DNA of 64,000 bases from Streptomyces sp. NBC_01353 (GCF_036237275.1 NZ_CP108352.1:5084001-5148000), one strand, 5' to 3'. Positions 43,597 through 52,198 are shown, counted from the first letter of the stretch. Notes: generated by a model from the sequence alone, not told the origin. Translations and numbers: made by a program.

Positions 43597-45360
43597 ATGA
43601 CGCAGCCACCACCGCCCCCGCCGAACCAGCCGCCCGGCCCGCCCCAGGGGGGCTTCGGCGCGCCCCAGGACCCCCCGCCCGGCGGGTTCGGCGCGCCCAC
43701 TCCGCCGCCGGAGCAGCCCGGTTACGGGTACCCCCAGCAGCCGCCGACGCAGCCGCAGTACGGATACCCCCAGCCGCCGACGCAGCCGCAGTACGGGTAC
43801 CCGCAGCAGGGGCAGCCGCAGCCGCAGCAGCCGTACGGCTACCCGACCCAGCCGCAGTACCCGCAGGCGCCCGCGCCGGCCGGCGGCGGCAAGAAGCTGT
43901 CCACACAGATGCAGATCGTCATCGCCGCCGTGGTCGCCGTCGCCCTGATCGCCGGCGGCGGCATCTGGTACGCCAACTCCGGTGGCGGTGAGGAGAACCC
44001 CAACGCCAACGGCGGCTCCGGCTCGACCCAGGGCCAGAGCGGCGACAAGGGCAACGGCAACGGGCTCGGCGGCAACGGCAAGGAGAAGGTGCCCGCCAAC
44101 ACCCAGTCCAAGCTGTCCTTCCAGCTGCCGAAGCCGAAGGTCGCCGACCTCACGGACGTGACCGGTTCCTGGATCACGGACAAGGCGTTCGTGAAGACGG
44201 GCGTCAACTCGATCGTCGCCTACGACCTCGACAAGGGCACTCCGCTGTGGACGCTGCCCCTGGCGGGCCAGGTCTGCGGCTCCTCGCGCCATGTCACGGC
44301 CGACAACAAGGTCGCGATCCTCTTCGAGGCGACCAAGCGTGTCGCGCCGAAGTTCTACCAGCCGTGCACCGAGGTCGGCGTGGTCGACCTGACCAGCGGC
44401 AAGCTGGTGTGGTCGACGTCGGTCACCGGCGGTTCGGCAGGCGACCAGAAGGCGCGGTTCAGCGAGGTCACGCTGAGCGGTACGACCGTCGCCGCCGGCG
44501 GCACGGACGGCGGCGCCGCCTTCGACCTGGCCAACGGCAACCCGCGGTGGAAGCCGTCGGTCGACGCCAACAACTGCTACGACATGGGGTACGGCGGCGG
44601 CGAGGGCATCGTCGCCGCGCGCAAGTGCGGGTCGTACGACGCCCGGTACGTCATCATCCAGAACCTCGACCCGATGACGGGCCGGCCGATCTCGCAGTAC
44701 AAGATGCCCGCGGGTGTGGAGTACGCGTCGATCGTCTCGACCAAGCCGCTGGTCGTCGCGGCCGACGTCGGCGACACCGCCGGTGACGGCAGCGGCATCT
44801 CGGACTTCTTCTCGATCGACGAGAAGACCGGCAAGCTGAAGGCCAAGATCGCGGCGAACGCGGACCGGTTCGCGGCCCGCTGCCGCTCGACCACGGTCGA
44901 GGAGTGCTCCAAGGTGCTCGTCGGCAACAACCGGCTCTACCTGCCGACCGAGGAGCACGAGGGCTCCACCGGGGAGTACGGCGACGAGACCAACGAGATC
45001 GTCTCGTTCGACCTGGCCGACGGGAAGACGACGGCCGAGAAGGCGGACGCCGGGGACCGGTACACGCTGGTGCCGCTGCGGATGGACGGCGGCAACCTCA
45101 TCGCGTACAAGGTTCCGCCGTACGACAAGGGCGGACAGGTCGTCTCGATCGACGGCGGCACGATGAAGGCGACGGTCCTCATGGAGAACCCGTCGGACAA
45201 GTCGGTGCGCGACGCGGAGGACTCCTTCAGCGAGGACTACTCCGAGATCCTCTACGGGAACGGCCGGATGTTCATCTCCGCGCTGAATGTCAGCAAGCCG
45301 CGTGAGTCGTCCTCCACGGACCTCAAGGAGTACCTGGCCCTGGGGTTCAGCACGAACTGA
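43597..45360 (+). CDS. Membrane-anchored PQQ-like propeller protein, paralog 3
   Basis: This 587-residue protein is the most diverged of the trio. Its long cytoplasmic tail has PGYGYPQQ and QPQYGYPQ repeats (1-98). A helix (about 106-125), a Gly/Asn-rich linker and a propeller with blades GTPLWTL, GKLVWST and GNPRWKP follow. Six cysteines again form three pairs: 227/257, 327/344, 429/437. ATG 43597 starts MTQPPPPPP, like paralog 1 MTQPP, behind AGAGG. A 46-nt gap separates it from paralog 2, and a 19-bp terminator follows. Confidence 0.85.
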   Translation: MTQPPPPPPNQPPGPPQGGFGAPQDPPPGGFGAPTPPPEQPGYGYPQQPPTQPQYGYPQPPTQPQYGYPQQGQPQPQQPYGYPTQPQYPQAPAPAGGGKKLSTQMQIVIAAVVAVALIAGGGIWYANSGGGEENPNANGGSGSTQGQSGDKGNGNGLGGNGKEKVPANTQSKLSFQLPKPKVADLTDVTGSWITDKAFVKTGVNSIVAYDLDKGTPLWTLPLAGQVCGSSRHVTADNKVAILFEATKRVAPKFYQPCTEVGVVDLTSGKLVWSTSVTGGSAGDQKARFSEVTLSGTTVAAGGTDGGAAFDLANGNPRWKPSVDANNCYDMGYGGGEGIVAARKCGSYDARYVIIQNLDPMTGRPISQYKMPAGVEYASIVSTKPLVVAADVGDTAGDGSGISDFFSIDEKTGKLKAKIAANADRFAARCRSTTVEECSKVLVGNNRLYLPTEEHEGSTGEYGDETNEIVSFDLADGKTTAEKADAGDRYTLVPLRMDGGNLIAYKVPPYDKGGQVVSIDGGTMKATVLMENPSDKSVRDAEDSFSEDYSEILYGNGRMFISALNVSKPRESSSTDLKEYLALGFSTN

Positions 45361-45375
45361 CCCCGCCGGTGACCG

Positions 45376-45417
45376 GGACGGCCCGGCGCATCGACCTGTC
45401 GATGCGCCGGGCCGTCC
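45376..45417 (+). terminator. Very strong hairpin terminator
   Basis: A perfect 19-bp stem (45376-45394 with 45399-45417) closes a CCTG loop and ends the propeller operon. The rest of 45361-45629 holds only the leader of the next gene. Confidence 0.88.
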
Positions 45418-45629
45418 GTCCGTCCGCCCCTGGGCGATCCGGTCGGCCCGATCCGGCCATGGGACGGAGGCTGACGCTCCGCCAGGACGTCTCCGGGCAA
45501 GGCGATTTCGGCCCGTGGGTGGCATTCCGTCGGAGTTCGGGAACGTATGCCCCCAGGAGCGTGTAGTTTGCCGGGTCATCGGAGTGCTGGGGCCGGGGGA
45601 CGGCACCAGGGGGGATAAGGGGTTGCTCG

Positions 45630-46319
45630 ATGGGCGTGCGGCTCATGGTGGTCGACGACCACCGACTGCTCGCCGAGGCGCTCGCCTCGGCATTGAAATT
45701 GCGCGGGCACCGGGTGCTCGCGGCGGCCGCCCCGGTGGCGGGCGCCGCGGAGCTGGTGGTGAGCCGGGCGCCGGAGGTGTGTCTGCTCGGCACGGCCGCC
45801 CCGGCCGAGCCGGGCGTCTTCGACCCGATCGTACGGATCAAGCGCGAGCGGCCGCAGGTGGCCGTGGTCGTGCTCGGCCCGGTGCCCTCGCCGCGCGGGA
45901 TCGCGGCCGCCTTCGCGGCCGGCGCGTCGGGGTACGTACGACACGACGAGCGCATCGAGGGCGTCGAGCGGGCGCTGATCAAGGCGCGGGCGGGGGAGAC
46001 GGCGGTGGCGCCGCAGCTCCTCCAGGGGGCCTTCGCCGAGCTGCTCAACCCGGCGGTCCAGCCGGACGACGAGGGGCAGCGGCTGCTGGGGATGCTGACG
46101 CCGAGGGAGGTCGAGGTCCTGGTCCGGGTGGCGGAGGGGGAGGACACCCGCCTGATCGCGGCGGGCATGGGCATCGCCCCGAGCACGGCACGGACCCATG
46201 TCCAGCGGGTCCTGATGAAACTGGGCGTCGGCTCCCGCCTGGAGGCGGCGGCGCTCGCCGCGCGAACAGGGTTGCTGGACCACGCACCCGTGCCGGGCGC
46301 GCGGAGGGAGCACCCCTAG
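45630..46319 (+). CDS. LuxR-type response regulator with degenerate receiver
   Basis: This 229-residue regulator has an N-terminal receiver-like domain (MVVDDHRLLAEAL) and a C-terminal LuxR helix-turn-helix (LTPREVEVLVRVAEGEDTRL, STARTHVQRVLMKLGV). The phospho-acceptor Asp is missing: the strand reads EVCLLGTAAP, with Gly54 at the usual Asp position. It is therefore an atypical receiver, not controlled by normal phosphorylation. No kinase gene is adjacent. ATG 45630 has AAGGGG upstream. The stop lies within palindrome ACCCCTAGGGGT (46312-46323). It lies just before galTEK, whose control region is immediately downstream. Confidence 0.87.
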   Translation: MGVRLMVVDDHRLLAEALASALKLRGHRVLAAAAPVAGAAELVVSRAPEVCLLGTAAPAEPGVFDPIVRIKRERPQVAVVVLGPVPSPRGIAAAFAAGASGYVRHDERIEGVERALIKARAGETAVAPQLLQGAFAELLNPAVQPDDEGQRLLGMLTPREVEVLVRVAEGEDTRLIAAGMGIAPSTARTHVQRVLMKLGVGSRLEAAALAARTGLLDHAPVPGARREHP

Positions 46320-46342
46320 GGGTCGCGCGGGCCGCTCCCGTA

Positions 46343-46424
46343 GGAACCAACGTGTACAAAGCTCCCTGAGCGTTGACTGTCGATGTTTGGTTGTGGTTCC
46401 TTGTGCGTGGTTCTGTTTGGTTCC
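46343..46424 (+). promoter_or_regulatory. gal operon control region
   Basis: An inverted pair GGAACCAA (46343-46350) and TTGGTTCC (46417-46424) brackets a -35-like TTGACT. GGTT recurs at 46389, 46395, 46409 and 46419. This is a complex operator candidate before galT; the binding protein is unknown. Confidence 0.5.
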
Positions 46425-46440
46425 CCGCTGAGGACACCTT

Positions 46441-47484
46441 GTGAAGAAGACCGTCACCACGCTCGCCGACGGGCGTGAGCTCATCTACTACGACGCGCGG
46501 GGCGACGCCGTTCGCGACGGTGTCGACGTGCGGCCCCTCGATCCCGTCTCCTCCCGTTCCGAGATCCGGTACGACGCGCTCCTCGGGGACAACGTCGTCA
46601 TCGCCTCGCACCGGCAGACGCGGACCTACCATCCGCCCGCCGACGAATGCCCGCTCTGTCCCTCCGCCGACGGGCGGCAGAGCGAGATCCCGGCCGCGGA
46701 CTACGAGGTCGCCGTCTTCGAGAACCGCTTCCCCTCCCTCGCCGGGGACGCCGGGCGGTGCGAGGTCGTCTGCTTCACCGCCGACCACGACGCGTCCTTC
46801 GCCGACCTCACCCCCGAGCGCGCCGCGCTCGTCCTCGACGCCTGGACCGACCGGACCGCCGAGCTCGCCGAGCGGCCGGGCGTCGAGCAGGTGTACTGCT
46901 TCGAGAACCGCGGCGCCGAGATCGGCGTCACCCTCGGCCACCCCCACGGCCAGATCTACGCGTTCCCGTTCACCACCCCTCGTACCGCCCTCCAGCTGCG
47001 CAACGCCGCCGAGCACCGGGCCCGTACCGGACGCAACCTCTTCGACGACCTCGTCGCCCGCGAGCGCGCCGACGGCGTCCGCGTCGTCCTGGAGAGCGAG
47101 CACTGGATCGCCTTCGTGCCGTACGCCGCGCACTGGCCGTACGAGATCCACCTCCACCCGACACGCCGGGTGCCCGATCTCCGGGCCCTCGACGACGCGG
47201 CGCGCACAGACTTCGCACAGATCTATCTGGAACTGTTGAGGCGCTTCGACCGGATCTTCGGTCCGGACGAGCCGCCCACGCCGTACATCGCCGCCTGGCA
47301 CCAGGCGCCGTTCGCCGGCGCGGACCGGGAGGAGTTCGGGCTGCACCTGGAGCTTTTCACCGTCCGGCGGGCGCCCGGCAGACTGAAGTTCCTCGCGGGC
47401 ACCGAGTCCGGCATGGGCGCGTTCATGAACGACGTGCCGCCGGAGGCGGCGGCCGAGCGACTCCGAGAGGTGGCGACCACATGA
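46441..47484 (+). CDS. galT: Galactose-1-phosphate uridylyltransferase
   Basis: This 347-residue Leloir enzyme exchanges UMP between UDP-glucose and galactose-1-phosphate. It is a HIT-superfamily protein with the catalytic GHPHGQIYAFP motif. CPLCP near residues 70-74 is part of the zinc site. EIHLHPTRR and IAAWHQAPF are the later conserved histidine segments. GTG 46441 has TGAGG upstream. It is first gene of galTEK; its stop overlaps galE by 4 bases (ATGA). Confidence 0.95.
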   Translation: MKKTVTTLADGRELIYYDARGDAVRDGVDVRPLDPVSSRSEIRYDALLGDNVVIASHRQTRTYHPPADECPLCPSADGRQSEIPAADYEVAVFENRFPSLAGDAGRCEVVCFTADHDASFADLTPERAALVLDAWTDRTAELAERPGVEQVYCFENRGAEIGVTLGHPHGQIYAFPFTTPRTALQLRNAAEHRARTGRNLFDDLVARERADGVRVVLESEHWIAFVPYAAHWPYEIHLHPTRRVPDLRALDDAARTDFAQIYLELLRRFDRIFGPDEPPTPYIAAWHQAPFAGADREEFGLHLELFTVRRAPGRLKFLAGTESGMGAFMNDVPPEAAAERLREVATT

Positions 47485-48461
47485 AGGCTGCGACATCCAA
47501 ATACCTGGTGACGGGCGGCGCGGGATACGTGGGGAGCACGGTCGCCCGGCATCTGCTGGAGGCGGGCCACGAGGTCACCGTCCTCGACGACCTCTCCACC
47601 GGCTTCGCCGAAGGCGTCCCGGTCGGCGCCGAGTTCGTCGAGGGCCGCATCCAGGACGCCGCGAAGTGGCTCGACGGCTCGTACGACGGCGTCCTGCACT
47701 TCGCCGCCTTCTCCCAGGTCGGCGAGTCCGTCGCCAAGCCGGAGAAGTACTGGGAGAACAACGTCGGTGGGACGATGGCCCTGCTGGCCGCCATGCGCGC
47801 GGCGGGCGTGCGCAAGCTGGTCTTCTCCTCCACGGCCGCCACCTACGGCGAGCCGGAGTCCGTCCCGATCACCGAGTCCGCGGCGACCGCTCCGACGAGC
47901 CCCTACGGCGCCTCCAAGCTGGCCGTGGACCACATGATCGGCGGCGAGTGCGCCGCCCACGGCCTCGCCGCGGTCTCGCTGCGCTACTTCAACGTGGCGG
48001 GGGCGTACGGCGACCTGGGCGAGCGCCACGACCCCGAGTCGCACCTCGTTCCGCTCCTCCTGGAGGTCGCCCTCGGCCGCCGCGAGGCGATCAGCGTCTA
48101 CGGCGACGACTACCCGACCCCCGACGGCACCTGCGTACGCGACTACATCCATGTCGCCGACCTCGCCGAGGCCCATCTGCTGGCGCTCGGCGCCATGACG
48201 CCCGGCGAGCATCTGATCTGCAACCTCGGCAACGGCAACGGCTTCTCCGTGCGCGAGGTCGTCGAGACGGTCCGCAAGGTGACCGGGCACCCGGTTCCCG
48301 AGGTGACGGCCGCGCGCCGGGCCGGCGACCCGGCGGTGCTCGTCGCCTCGGCGGAGGCCGCGCGCGAGCGGCTCGGCTGGATTCCGTCCCGCCCGGACCT
48401 GGCGGACATCGTGCGCGACGCGTGGGCGTTCGCGAGAGAGAGGGAGCGGGGACGCGGATGA
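47481..48461 (+). CDS. galE: UDP-glucose 4-epimerase
   Basis: This 326-residue NAD-dependent extended SDR interconverts UDP-galactose and UDP-glucose. Features: TGGAGYVGS (11-19), HFAAFSQVGES, catalytic Ser in FSSTAATYG, YGASK, and the GalE-specific LRYFNVAGA and TCVRDYIHV. ATG 47481 overlaps the galT stop and its own stop overlaps galK, giving a fully coupled operon. The product also supplies UDP-galactose or UDP-glucose for wall glycans. Confidence 0.95.
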   Translation: MKAATSKYLVTGGAGYVGSTVARHLLEAGHEVTVLDDLSTGFAEGVPVGAEFVEGRIQDAAKWLDGSYDGVLHFAAFSQVGESVAKPEKYWENNVGGTMALLAAMRAAGVRKLVFSSTAATYGEPESVPITESAATAPTSPYGASKLAVDHMIGGECAAHGLAAVSLRYFNVAGAYGDLGERHDPESHLVPLLLEVALGRREAISVYGDDYPTPDGTCVRDYIHVADLAEAHLLALGAMTPGEHLICNLGNGNGFSVREVVETVRKVTGHPVPEVTAARRAGDPAVLVASAEAARERLGWIPSRPDLADIVRDAWAFARERERGRG

Positions 48462-49597
48462 GCGTGGCGGGCGAGTTCGAAGCGCTGTACGGGGTGGCGC
48501 CGGAGGGCGTCTGGGCCGCCCCCGGGCGCGTCAACCTGATCGGTGAGTACACCGACTTCAACGAGGGCTTCGTGATGCCGCTGGCCCTGCCGCACGCGGC
48601 CGTGGCCGCCGTGTCCCGGCGTGACGACGGGGTGCTGCGGGTGCACTCCGCGGATGTCGAGGACGGGGTCGTCCAGCTCGATGTCGACGCCCTCGAACCC
48701 CTCTCCGGCGCGGGCTGGGCCGCGTACCCCGCCGGAGTCGTCTGGGCGCTGCGCGAGGCGGGCCACCCGGTCACCGGGGCGGACATCCATCTCGCCTCGA
48801 CCGTCCCGACCGGCGCGGGGCTCTCCTCCTCCGCCGCCCTGGAGGTCGTCACCGCACTCGCCCTGAACGATCTGTTCGGGCTCGGTCTGAGCGGTCCCGA
48901 ACTCGCCGTTCTCGCCCAGCGCGCGGAGAACGCCTTCGTCGGCGTCCCCTGCGGGGTGATGGACCAGATGGCGTCCGCGTGCGCGGACGAGGGCCATGCG
49001 CTCTTCCTGGACACCCGCGACCTCTCGTACCGCCAGGTGCCCTTCGACCTCGCCGCGCGCGGGCTGCGGCTGCTCGTCGTGGACACCCGGGTGAAGCACG
49101 CGCTCGGGGACGGCGCGTACGCGGAACGGCGCGCCGGGTGCGAGGCCGGTGCGCGGGCGCTCGGTGTGCGCGCGCTGCGCGAAGTCCCGTACGTGCAACT
49201 GCCCGATGCTCTCGCGCGTTTGAGCGACGAATCGGTTCGCCGTTATGTCCGGCACGTCGTTTCGGACAACCACCGGGTCGAGCGGACCATCGCCCTCCTC
49301 GACGCCGGGGACGCAAGGGCTGTCGGCCCGGTCCTCACGGAGGGTCACGCCTCGCTCCGGGACGATCTGCGGGTCTCCTGCCCCGAGTTGGACCTGGCGG
49401 TCGAGGCGGCGAACGCGGCCGGGGCGCTCGGGGCGCGGATGACGGGCGGCGGCTTCGGCGGCTCGGCGGTCGTGCTGGTGGAGGAGCAGGCGGCGGACCA
49501 GGTGGCCGCGGCGGTGGAGAAGGCTTTCGCCGAGGCCGGGTTCACCGCCCCGAGGATCTTCCCCGCGGTGCCGTCGGAGGGCGCGCGACGGCTCTGA
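48458..49597 (+). CDS. galK: Galactokinase
   Basis: This 379-residue GHMP-family kinase phosphorylates galactose at C1. The galactokinase signature GRVNLIGEYTDFNEGFVMP is near the N-terminus, the ATP loop is PTGAGLSSSAALEV, and MTGGGFGGSAV is the third motif. ATG 48458 overlaps the galE stop and has a strong AGGGAG site. It completes the Leloir pathway; no galactose permease gene is in the operon. The 292 bases after it hold no gene; they contain the leader of the next regulator. Confidence 0.95.
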   Translation: MSVAGEFEALYGVAPEGVWAAPGRVNLIGEYTDFNEGFVMPLALPHAAVAAVSRRDDGVLRVHSADVEDGVVQLDVDALEPLSGAGWAAYPAGVVWALREAGHPVTGADIHLASTVPTGAGLSSSAALEVVTALALNDLFGLGLSGPELAVLAQRAENAFVGVPCGVMDQMASACADEGHALFLDTRDLSYRQVPFDLAARGLRLLVVDTRVKHALGDGAYAERRAGCEAGARALGVRALREVPYVQLPDALARLSDESVRRYVRHVVSDNHRVERTIALLDAGDARAVGPVLTEGHASLRDDLRVSCPELDLAVEAANAAGALGARMTGGGFGGSAVVLVEEQAADQVAAAVEKAFAEAGFTAPRIFPAVPSEGARRL

Positions 49598-49889
49598 ATG
49601 CCCGGAAAGAGCCCCTCAATTGTCGACTTCTGTCGTGATCGGACACATGCGGCACAGCTGTACCGAGGTGTTCGGCCACTTCTGCGAATCGGCTTCCGCG
49701 GCGGCGGCCCGCCCGTACTCTGATGCACAGCGCCGGTGGGGGCCGGTGCTGATCAGGGGGCGAGACCAGTCGGGTACGGCGTCCGGGACGGGGTAACAGT
49801 CACTGCACGGCGGCGGCCGTGCGGTCGACGGACCCCCGTCCCCGGCGCCGTACCCGCGCCGGTCCGTTCCTCGACACTTGGGGGTGTCC

Positions 49890-50678
49890 GTGGGTCGTAT
49901 CCGGGTTCTGGTGGTGGACGACCACCGCATCTTCGCCGAGTCGCTGGCAGCCGCGCTCGCGGCGGAGCCGGACGTCGACGTGTCCGCCGCGGGCAGCGGC
50001 CCCGCCGCCCTGCGCTGTCTGGACCGCGCGGTCGCCGAAGGGCGCCGGTACGACGTGATGCTGGTCGACGCCGACCTCGGCGCGGTGGCCGGGCCGACGG
50101 CGTCGGTCACGGTGGCCCGGGTCGTACCGGACCACGGGGAGGGCGTCGTCGACGGCATCTCGCTGGTCGCCGGGGTTCGTTCGGCCCAGCCGGCCGTCCG
50201 TACGGTCGTGCTCGCGGAGAAGGACGATGCCCACCGGGCGGCCCTCGCCCTGCAGGCCGGGGCCGCGGGGTGGGTCGCCAAGGACTGCTCGCTGCAGCGG
50301 CTGCTCGCCGTGATCCGCGGTGTCCTGCGCGACGAGACGCATCTGCCGCCCGCCCTTCTCACCGGCGTTCTGCGGGAGCTGACGGCGGCCCGGAAGCACC
50401 GGACCGAGAGCGAACAGCTGGTGGAGTCGCTGACCCCGCGCGAGCGGGAGGTGCTGCGCTGCATGGTGGCGGGCCTGGGACGCAAGGCCGTGGCCGAGCG
50501 GCTCTTCCTCTCCCCGCACACCGTCCGTACGCACATGCAGAACGTGCTCGGGAAGCTGGGCGTGCACTCCACGCTGGCCGCGGTCGCCCTGGCGCGCCGG
50601 GCCGGTGTCGGTCCCGCCGAGCTGGGCGAGCATCCGCTAGCCGGGGATGTTGTCGAACGGGGCGGTCAGCTGGCGTAG
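49890..50678 (+). CDS. LuxR-type response regulator with receiver insertion
   Basis: This 262-residue regulator has a receiver (VLVVDDHRIF; phospho-acceptor Asp60 in DVMLVDADLG) and a C-terminal LuxR helix-turn-helix (LTPREREVLRCMVAGLGRKAVAERL). About 20 extra residues (roughly 65-88, VAGPTASVTVARVVPDHGEG) follow the Asp strand, exactly where a kinase or partner would approach. GTG 49890 has GGGG 6 nt upstream; GTG 49884 and TTG 49878 are alternatives. No sensor kinase is adjacent. Its last 42 bases overlap the convergent tamR gene. Confidence 0.85.
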   Translation: MGRIRVLVVDDHRIFAESLAAALAAEPDVDVSAAGSGPAALRCLDRAVAEGRRYDVMLVDADLGAVAGPTASVTVARVVPDHGEGVVDGISLVAGVRSAQPAVRTVVLAEKDDAHRAALALQAGAAGWVAKDCSLQRLLAVIRGVLRDETHLPPALLTGVLRELTAARKHRTESEQLVESLTPREREVLRCMVAGLGRKAVAERLFLSPHTVRTHMQNVLGKLGVHSTLAAVALARRAGVGPAELGEHPLAGDVVERGGQLA

Positions 50679-51134
50679 CAGCCCCGCCAGGTCGCCCCGC
50701 TGGGCGCGGGAGAGCTGGGCCAGGATGGCCCGCTCCTGGGCGAGCAGCCCGGCGAGCGCCTGGTCGGCCCGGTCGCGGCCCTCGGGGGTCAGACGGACCA
50801 GGACCCCCCGCCGGTCGCTGGGGTCGGGCAGCCGTTCGACCAGACCCTTTTTGGTGAGCCGGTCGATGCGGTTGGTCATGGTGCCCGAGGTGACCAGCGT
50901 CTGGGTGAGGAGCTGGCCGGGGGAGAGCTGGTACGGGGCGCCGGCGCGGCGCAGCGACGTGAGGACGTCGAACTCCCAGGGCTCCAGCTGATGCTCGGAG
51001 AAAGCGAGCCGACGGGCGCGGTCGAGGTGGCGGGCGAGCCGTGAGACGCGGCTCAGCACCTCGAGCGGTTCCACGTCGAGGTCCGGGCGCTCGCGGCGCC
51101 ATGCAGCGACCAGCCGGTCGACCTCGTCCTCCAT
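50637..51134 (-). CDS. tamR: MarR/PecS family regulator, TamR-like
   Basis: This 165-residue winged-helix repressor has EFDVLTSLRRAGAPYQLSPGQL, TSGTMTNRIDRLTKKGLVERLP and the wing SDRRGVLVRLT typical of MarR proteins. It has a long N-terminal helix (MEDEVDRLVAAWRRERPDLD) as in the PecS/UrtR subgroup. It diverges from a trans-aconitate methyltransferase gene, the arrangement known for TamR of S. coelicolor, which responds to trans-aconitate and citrate. ATG 51134 lies 7 nt after TACACT. A perfect 12-bp palindrome lies between the two genes. Confidence 0.88.
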   Translation of the reverse strand: MEDEVDRLVAAWRRERPDLDVEPLEVLSRVSRLARHLDRARRLAFSEHQLEPWEFDVLTSLRRAGAPYQLSPGQLLTQTLVTSGTMTNRIDRLTKKGLVERLPDPSDRRGVLVRLTPEGRDRADQALAGLLAQERAILAQLSRAQRGDLAGLLRQLTAPFDNIPG

Positions 51135-51141
51135 GTCGATC

Positions 51142-51147
51142 AGTGTA
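51142..51147 (-). promoter_or_regulatory. Candidate -10 box, leaderless tamR
   Basis: Minus-strand TACACT lies exactly 7 nt before ATG 51134. Confidence 0.5.
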
Positions 51148-51170
51148 GAGGGTCTGTTGACATAAAGTCT

Positions 51171-51182
51171 CTTGACGTCAAG
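51171..51182. promoter_or_regulatory. Palindromic operator for TamR
   Basis: Perfect palindrome CTTGACGTCAAG adjoins the tam -10-like TATATT (51184-51189). Position and symmetry fit a shared operator for tamR and tam; binding itself is inferred. Confidence 0.7.
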
Positions 51183-51265
51183 ATATATTCCGCTGGACTA
51201 TGGGGAAGGACCGGGCCGGAACCCTGTTCCGCTTCGGCAACTCGTTCCAGCAAGGGGGCTCGAAC

Positions 51266-52108
51266 ATGCATTCCGCACCATCCTCGGCGTCCGCCGCACC
51301 GACATGGGACCCGCAGCAGTACCTCCGGCACTCCGGCCACCGCGCCCGACCCTTCCTCGACCTGCTCGCCCGAATACCGCACCTCCCCATCGGTGACCGT
51401 CCCGCTCGGATCGCCGACCTCGGCTGCGGCCCCGGCAATGTGACCGTTCTGCTCGCCGACCGCTGGCCCGACGCCCACATCACCGGCTTCGACCTCTCAC
51501 CGGACATGCTGGAACAGGCCGAGAAGGACTGGGCCGGCACGACGTCCGGCGGAGGCTGGCTGGACTTCCGGCGCGCCGACGCGGCCCACTGGACTCCCGA
51601 GGAGCCCTACGACCTGATCGTCTCCAACGCCGCCCTCCAGTGGGTCCCCAACCACCCCGAGTCCTTCGCCCCCTGGATCGGCGGCCTCAAACCGGGCGGA
51701 ACACTCGCGTTCCAGGTCCCCGGCAACTTCACCTCGCCGAGCCACGCCCTGCTCGGCGAACTCTGCGACGCCCCGCAATGGCGCGACCGCCTCCACGGCG
51801 AGGGGCGCCGATTCGTCCATGTCCTCGACGCGGCCGACTATCTGAACCGCCTTGCCGACCTCGGCTGCGAGACCGACACCTGGGAGACCACCTACTCACA
51901 ACTCCTGCACGGCGAGGACCCCGTCCTCGACTGGGTCAAGGGCACCGCCCTGCGCCCCGTACTGACCGCACTGGAAGGCGACCAGGAGGCGACCGACGCC
52001 TTCCTCGCCCAATACCGCGACCTGCTGCGCGAGGCGTACCCCCCCGGGCCGCACGGCACGGTCTTCCCCTTCCGCCGCATCTTCGCCGTCGCGACGAAGC
52101 CACGATGA
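51266..52108 (+). CDS. tam: Trans-aconitate 2-methyltransferase
   Basis: This 280-residue SAM-dependent methyltransferase esterifies trans-aconitate, an aconitase inhibitor, so protecting the TCA cycle. SAM motif DLGCGPGN (51-58) and acidic FDLSPDM follow the family N-terminus TWDPQQYLRHSGHRARPF; VSNAALQWVPNH and FQVPGNF are typical of Tam. ATG 51266 has AAGGGGG 6 nt upstream. An in-frame ATG at 51200 would add 22 residues but has no ribosome-binding site and lies almost at the expected transcription start. It is divergent from tamR and ends at a 16-bp terminator. Confidence 0.9.
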   Translation: MHSAPSSASAAPTWDPQQYLRHSGHRARPFLDLLARIPHLPIGDRPARIADLGCGPGNVTVLLADRWPDAHITGFDLSPDMLEQAEKDWAGTTSGGGWLDFRRADAAHWTPEEPYDLIVSNAALQWVPNHPESFAPWIGGLKPGGTLAFQVPGNFTSPSHALLGELCDAPQWRDRLHGEGRRFVHVLDAADYLNRLADLGCETDTWETTYSQLLHGEDPVLDWVKGTALRPVLTALEGDQEATDAFLAQYRDLLREAYPPGPHGTVFPFRRIFAVATKPR

Positions 52109-52142
52109 CGGAACCGCGGTCGACCAAGCCCCGGTTACGCAC

Positions 52143-52178
52143 GGGCGCCCCGCACCTGGAACCAGGTGCGGGGCGCCC
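52143..52178. terminator. Bidirectional hairpin terminator
   Basis: A perfect 16-bp stem (52143-52158 with 52163-52178) closes a GAAC loop between converging tam and tetR. Confidence 0.88.
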
Positions 52179-52198
52179 TGAACCGACCAACCGTCACG

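Noticed and set aside
51200-51265. Upstream ATG start for tam
   Set aside because: It lies almost at the predicted transcription start without a ribosome-binding site; ATG 51266 has a good site and gives the family N-terminus.
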